From Magnaporthiopsis rhizophila (taxonomy: Eukaryota; Ascomycota; Sordariomycetes; Magnaporthales; Magnaporthaceae), in assembly GCA_003049465.1 (NCBI GenBank), contig PYSS01000097.1:87415-151414 (forward strand): a stretch of DNA of 64,000 nucleotides. The letters run 5' to 3'. Of this stretch, positions 60,331 to 64,000 are shown piece after piece. Below the pieces are notes generated by a model that was given only the letters and a program-made list of their open reading frames with translations, was not told the origin of the DNA and did no database searches. Position numbers and translations under genes: made by a program. Positions within the stretch are counted from its first letter, which is position 1, and each line of letters begins with the position of its first letter.

Positions 60331-60647
60331 TATCACGCGAACATAGCTCGATAATTATTAGGGCGCTTACAAAAGCCACCAATAGAAGCATAAAAACCTT
60401 GCAATAAATAGGCGCCTAACTTTGCTATTGGGAGGCACGCGCTTGGAACGCGTACCCTAATTTGGGAACGGTACCCGAACCAGAAATGCACGGGCCCCCA
60501 GCCCTTTTATATAACAGGGGCTGCCAAAAGGGCCTGAATCGCTGAAAAAAAGGGAGGATTTTTCCCCAAGCATTTTTTGAAACTTTAAAAGATTTATTAG
60601 CGAATATAGGATCTTCCTCAAGCCTGCACTTTTGCACCCTTGTTACA
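60331..60647 (+). repeat. 3' LTR of element B
   Basis: 317 bp, uninterrupted, ending ccttgttaca directly at the duplicated target. Confidence 0.95.
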
Positions 60648-60652
60648 ATCAT

Positions 60653-61978
60653 GTTGCCGGATAAACTCCTGAGACGCGTTGAGGCCAAGGATATTGAGCA
60701 TCTTCGGATGTCCAAAAGCATCAGTGCACTAAGCGGGTGGGACGCACGCCACCTCCTCGAGTCCCGAGTGATCTTCCGCAAATACAGCGGCAACTTCCTT
60801 GGCATCAAGATCGAGGGCGAAGAAGACAACGCCGAGTGGAACGAGGTCATCAAGCCGTTCCCAAAACGGCTTGTGGGGCGCCTGTTTAGCCAGTTTCACC
60901 AGCACTTTCGTTCCGGCACGGCGGCGGCATACTGGGAGGCGCACCTGGTGATTAACATGCCCATGCCCATGCCCGACAAGTCCGTGTCCGACAAGCCCAT
61001 GCCCGGCAATGCCGGTGCCGAGCCTCCGGCTCCCGCGAGCAAGCGGGTCAGGTCACCTAGAACCCCGCGTCAAGCAACCAAGAAGCGCTACACCCCTTCG
61101 GCTACGTCAATAGCGAGGACATGACGGTCGATGACAGCCCGCCGACTAAACCTGGATCGGGCGGCGACGACGACAGCTTCGACGCCAAGAATGACTCCAA
61201 CTTCGTGTCGGCAGACGCGCACGACGATAGAGACCTCCCAGAGGACGCAACGGTCAACCTGATGATGGCGGCCATCAAGCATGCGCTGACCTGGTACGGA
61301 CCGCAGAGAGACAAAGGTCTGCGCGACGAAGCCCCGCACGACGGAGACCTGGACGAAGAGCTTATGCTATCCGCCTCGTCGGTACGGCACACAATAAAAG
61401 GCAAGATCCCGAGCTTCCGCGCCGGGGTCACGGCCACCCCTGATGGCGAAATTCAGGCACACAAGCCTGTTGGCGGCCAATACACCAACGACCGGAAGGT
61501 CGTGGTGGCTATACTGGAAGCCAAAAAAAAAATTCAAAGTCATGGACGTCCCGGACGGCAAGGCGGCCATCCCGGACAACGTGCTCGCCCAGGTGGTGGG
61601 CGAGGTGTTGGCCCTTCGGGGCACGAACTTGCAAACCAACGAGTGAGGAGACCCCATGCAGGCCACCTAATCAATAATGTAAACTCATACCGACTAATGT
61701 CTTTCAGCACAACAGTTGTCATCGTTGCCATCCGCCACCTTGTTTGTTTCTTGTCTGTTCAAATCCCGGCTACATATTATCACGGACCAGAGGTAAGTGG
61801 TATAGAGGACACGGGCGCTGACTGTATCACCGTCACGTCGAGCCCCTGGCTCGACCACAACGTTGAGGGTGATCGCAAGGACATTCTCCACAATGTTGCA
61901 CGAATCGTCACATGGTCAAGGGAGAAGGCGATGGAACAGGAGGCGATGGAACGGGAGGCGATGGAACGGGAGAAGTGA
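60653..61978 (+). pseudogene. Host gene interrupted by element B; PD-(D/E)XK-like C-terminal domain
   Basis: This is the continuation of the ORF begun at 45403. After the transposon the frame reads LPDKLLRRVEAKDIEHLRMS and so on to TGA 61124. Protein-like sequence continues in another frame from about 61061 (HPFGYVNSEDMTVDDSPPTKP), so a small intron or an indel lies at about 61010-61060. At an A10 run (61522-61531) the frame shifts again: VVVAILEAK on one side, FKVMDVPDGKAAIPDNVLAQ and then VVGEVLALRG on the other. A GTGAGG...TTTCAG intron (about 61645-61708) leads to TTVVIVAIRHLVCF and the C-terminal EQEAMEREAMEREK. The LEAK phrase followed by Q-x-x-GE resembles the E-x-K and following helix of PD-(D/E)XK nucleases; function is unknown. 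The gene lost its native promoter and first codons to the transposon. Confidence 0.6.
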
Positions 61979-62110
61979 TGGTTGGGTAGTTACAATGTAG
62001 GCCTTTCTGCGGCGAAAAAAAAGAACTTTTTGTCATGACCATGGATTCCCTCCCAAAAGTCCACACACCCCAGTGATACGCCCGGCCGCGAAAGGGGTTT
62101 CCCCCGGAAA

Positions 62111-62882
62111 CTAAGAAACGGCCTGGTCTCGCCCATCCATGATGGCCGAGAGGACGCGTCGCATCGTCTTGTCGAGGTACTCGTCGTCAAAGGTGACGCG
62201 ATATCGGTGGATCTTGACGGGTCCCGAGGGTGGTCCGGTGCTCGGCGGCGATGTGAGGATGTCGATCCATTGGGCAGCACCCCAATAGTCACAAGGTTCC
62301 TTGATAAAAACGATGAACGGATCTGGCCGAACCGCACCGAACAAGGCGGCCGCGTCCGCATAGGCCTTGTGTGCATCCTTCGTCTCGGGAAAGCTCACTT
62401 CCATGTCCATCCTTGGGGGGAACTGCATATAGCAGAACTGGGTCGACGATCCCGACTTGATGAGATATATATAGTTGACGATCCGGTCGTTGACCCAATA
62501 GCCGCAGCTCCTGCCCCATGGTTTCCAAATGCGTCAGCAGCTGCCCTTTACGATTATGATGGGTGCGTTTCCCTTACAGTGGGTCTTCAAGCCCGCACAA
62601 GTTCTGAAGGGCGGTGGCTGAGGTACGCATTGGGAAAAGTTGCAGTAGGTGGATCATTTTCTTGACAAGTCTCCGATGCCATTCCGGTGAACATTGCCAT
62701 GAACACTCGCACGGCGTGTCGATTCCCTGCTTGACTTCAAGCGTCTCAATCAAGAACTCGACATCCTTTGCGGGATTTTCCTTTCTGCCCGGGTATTTGC
62801 TGCCCGGGTCCTCGTCCAGCTCCTCGTCCGGGTTCTTGTCTGGGTTCTTGTCCGGGTTCTCGGCTCTCATGTCGGCTCTCAT
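62111..62882 (-). CDS. Unknown two-exon protein
   Basis: I join 62882-62578 and 62510-62111 (234 aa). The 67-nt intron has GTAAGG and GGGCAG borders, and the phase is kept, giving LSCGYWVNDRIVNYIYLIK across the join. The N-terminus (MRADMRAENPDKNPDKNPDEELDEDP) has a short repeated ENPDKNPDKNPDE stretch; the middle has CECSWQCSPEWHRRLVKKM and the second exon ends in YLDKTMRRVLSAIMDG. An upstream Lys/Arg-rich open stretch may belong to an earlier exon. I recognise no family. No membrane segment or signal peptide is visible. Confidence 0.6.
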
Positions 62883-64000
62883 CTTGGCTCGCTTCTTGGC
62901 TCTGTTGGCTTTGTTCTTTGCTCTGTTTGGGCTGGCTTCTTGCCCGGCTTCTTGTCGTCTGGTTGTCGGGGCTCCAGATGCTGAGCGGTACGCACGGGGA
63001 GGCTGCCTGCGAGGATGCCATTGTGCTTGCGCGCCTTGGGCTTTCGCCAGAAGGATGGAGAGAGAAAAAAAAAAAAGAAAGAGAAGTGTCAGGAATTCCT
63101 GGGGCGGCGTGGTTTAGTAGTGGCGGGGGAAAAAAAACGCCACGGCGAAAATCAATGGAGACTGACGCGCCGTGCCTGGGGTAACGCAGCAGCAGGGAGC
63201 TTGCCACGCCCACAGTGTCAGCATCATCCATCGTGTCACCCTGGGTCGCGACTGCCGGGCCGTTTCCGAGACCCCTGGGCGAGCCTCCGGTCCCCAGAGT
63301 AGAGGACCTCCACCAGGCCCGGGGGTTGGTATATCAAGCATTATGCTGTTATGGATAATAAACTCGGGCCAGTTTTCTATCTGTTGCAAGTGACGGCATG
63401 CGAATAGCTTTATTTTTGATCGAATGCGGCCCTCTTGAAGCAGGGGGGCCCATGCACTGTATGTCTCATCAGACGGCTCACACGGCCGACACACGGCAGT
63501 CACACGTCGCCTGCACGAGAATGCACGCATTGCTGATGCTGACGCAACCGTAGGGTTCAATTTGGCAGCCGCTGCGAGGATTGCAATGAAACATCCCAGC
63601 CCCTTTTTTTTTTCCTTTTCCGAACATCTCTCCCCTTCTGATTGGGCAGCGAGCACGCAAGCAGAGACCAAACGTGGTGTGCATCATATCATATCAGCGT
63701 CTCCGTGTCCTGCATCAGTTGTCGTGTTCGGGCAACCAAGGCGCTACCACCGATTGTGCAACTCCCCGCCATGACCTCGCCGCTTGATGCCATCACTTTG
63801 CATTACTTTGCCTGTCCCCTCCAAGTGTTCCACAAGCAGGTCCTCAATCGAACGAAGCGGCGTCGTCCGTGTTGTTGGGGTGGATTTTTTTTATTTTTTA
63901 TTTACTTATTTATTCTTTTTTTTATTTAAAATAATTTTTATTTAATTTTTATTTATTTAATTTTATTTTTTTTTTATTTAATTTTATTTTTTTTTTATTT
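62883..64000. other. No gene established; dispersed repeat copy and AT-rich end
   Basis: 63478-63600 resembles 18650-18775 (gcacgagaatgcacgcattg, then 'gaggattgca'). 63880-64000 is a ttttattta-type low-complexity run reaching the window edge. A-runs lie at 63066 and 63130. Confidence 0.55.

Larger units (their letters stand above)
45438..60647 (+). mobile_element. Element B: Ty3/Gypsy chromovirus, RIP-damaged, split by element A
   Basis: The LTRs are 317 bp: the 5' LTR is split into 45438-45567 and 52872-53058 (130 + 187 = 317) and the 3' LTR is 60331-60647. Ends are TG...CA type (the 3' copy start TG is now TA). Target duplication is atcac (45433-45437) and atcat (60648-60652). Net length without A is about 7.9 kb. 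Internal plus-strand remnants include a gag zinc-knuckle-like stretch (about 56510-56570), reverse transcriptase and RNase H (about 57560-58600), integrase (about 59030-59550) and a chromodomain (about 60097-60250). All frames are riddled with stops at former Trp and Gln codons. Confidence 0.92.

Noticed and set aside
1..64000. CRISPR arrays, rRNA genes and tRNA genes
   Set aside because: No regularly spaced identical repeats and no convincing rRNA or tRNA sequence were seen by eye. A covariance-model scan was not possible.

Overview
The window looks like nuclear DNA of a filamentous ascomycete (Pezizomycotina). The evidence is short introns with fungal GT/GC...AG borders, a pepsin-like aspartic protease, C2H2, HNH and DUF7924-like proteins typical of that group, and two Ty3/Gypsy chromoviruses carrying C-to-T and G-to-A damage of the RIP type. 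A placement in Sordariomycetes/Hypocreales is only an impression. The genome is gene-sparse here, with long repetitive or empty stretches.

Layout. 0-5 kb: degenerate tandem repeats, an AMP-deaminase relic, otherwise empty. 5-11 kb: an intact C2H2 protein with a Gln-rich N-terminus and a broken four-finger C2H2 gene. 11-15 kb: degenerate tandem repeats and A-tracts. 15-29 kb: an HNH-fold protein with a GC-AG intron, a low-complexity gene, a secreted aspartic protease (clear, complete, one intron), a three-exon unknown gene, a broken gene, and a possible F-box-type gene with a related fragment downstream. 33.5-34.9 kb: an intact DUF7924-type protein. 62-63 kb: a two-exon unknown gene.

The most striking part is 35.9-43.6 kb. 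It holds broken but recognisable remains of four core genes of a large cytoplasmic DNA virus: RNA polymerase largest subunit (RPB1-like, minus), mRNA capping enzyme (plus), RNA polymerase second subunit (RPB2-like, minus) and family B DNA polymerase (minus, truncated at its N-terminus). They are packed tightly without host genes between them. A second, clearly different RPB1-like fragment lies at 30.4-31.5 kb, so at least two viral RPB1 lineages or paralogues entered this locus. The block is GC-rich and not RIP-damaged, unlike the transposons beside it. I read it as an endogenised Nucleocytoviricota-like element; the family cannot be assigned by eye.

45.4-60.6 kb is a nested pair of chromoviruses. 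Element A (7,299 bp, 468-bp LTRs, 5-bp duplication) sits inside the 5' LTR of element B (about 7.9 kb net, 317-bp LTRs, 5-bp duplication). Element B in turn interrupts a host ORF after codon 11; the rest of that ORF continues at 60.65 kb in the same frame and probably encodes a PD-(D/E)XK-like protein.

Several host genes are broken only at homopolymer runs (T6 at 10.6 kb, C5 at 23.36 kb, C7 at 25.35 kb, A10 at 61.52 kb) and one N sits in a poly-A run at 14.295 kb. Base-call or assembly indels are therefore a real alternative to pseudogenisation for those genes. The viral genes are broken far more densely than this error pattern alone would explain.
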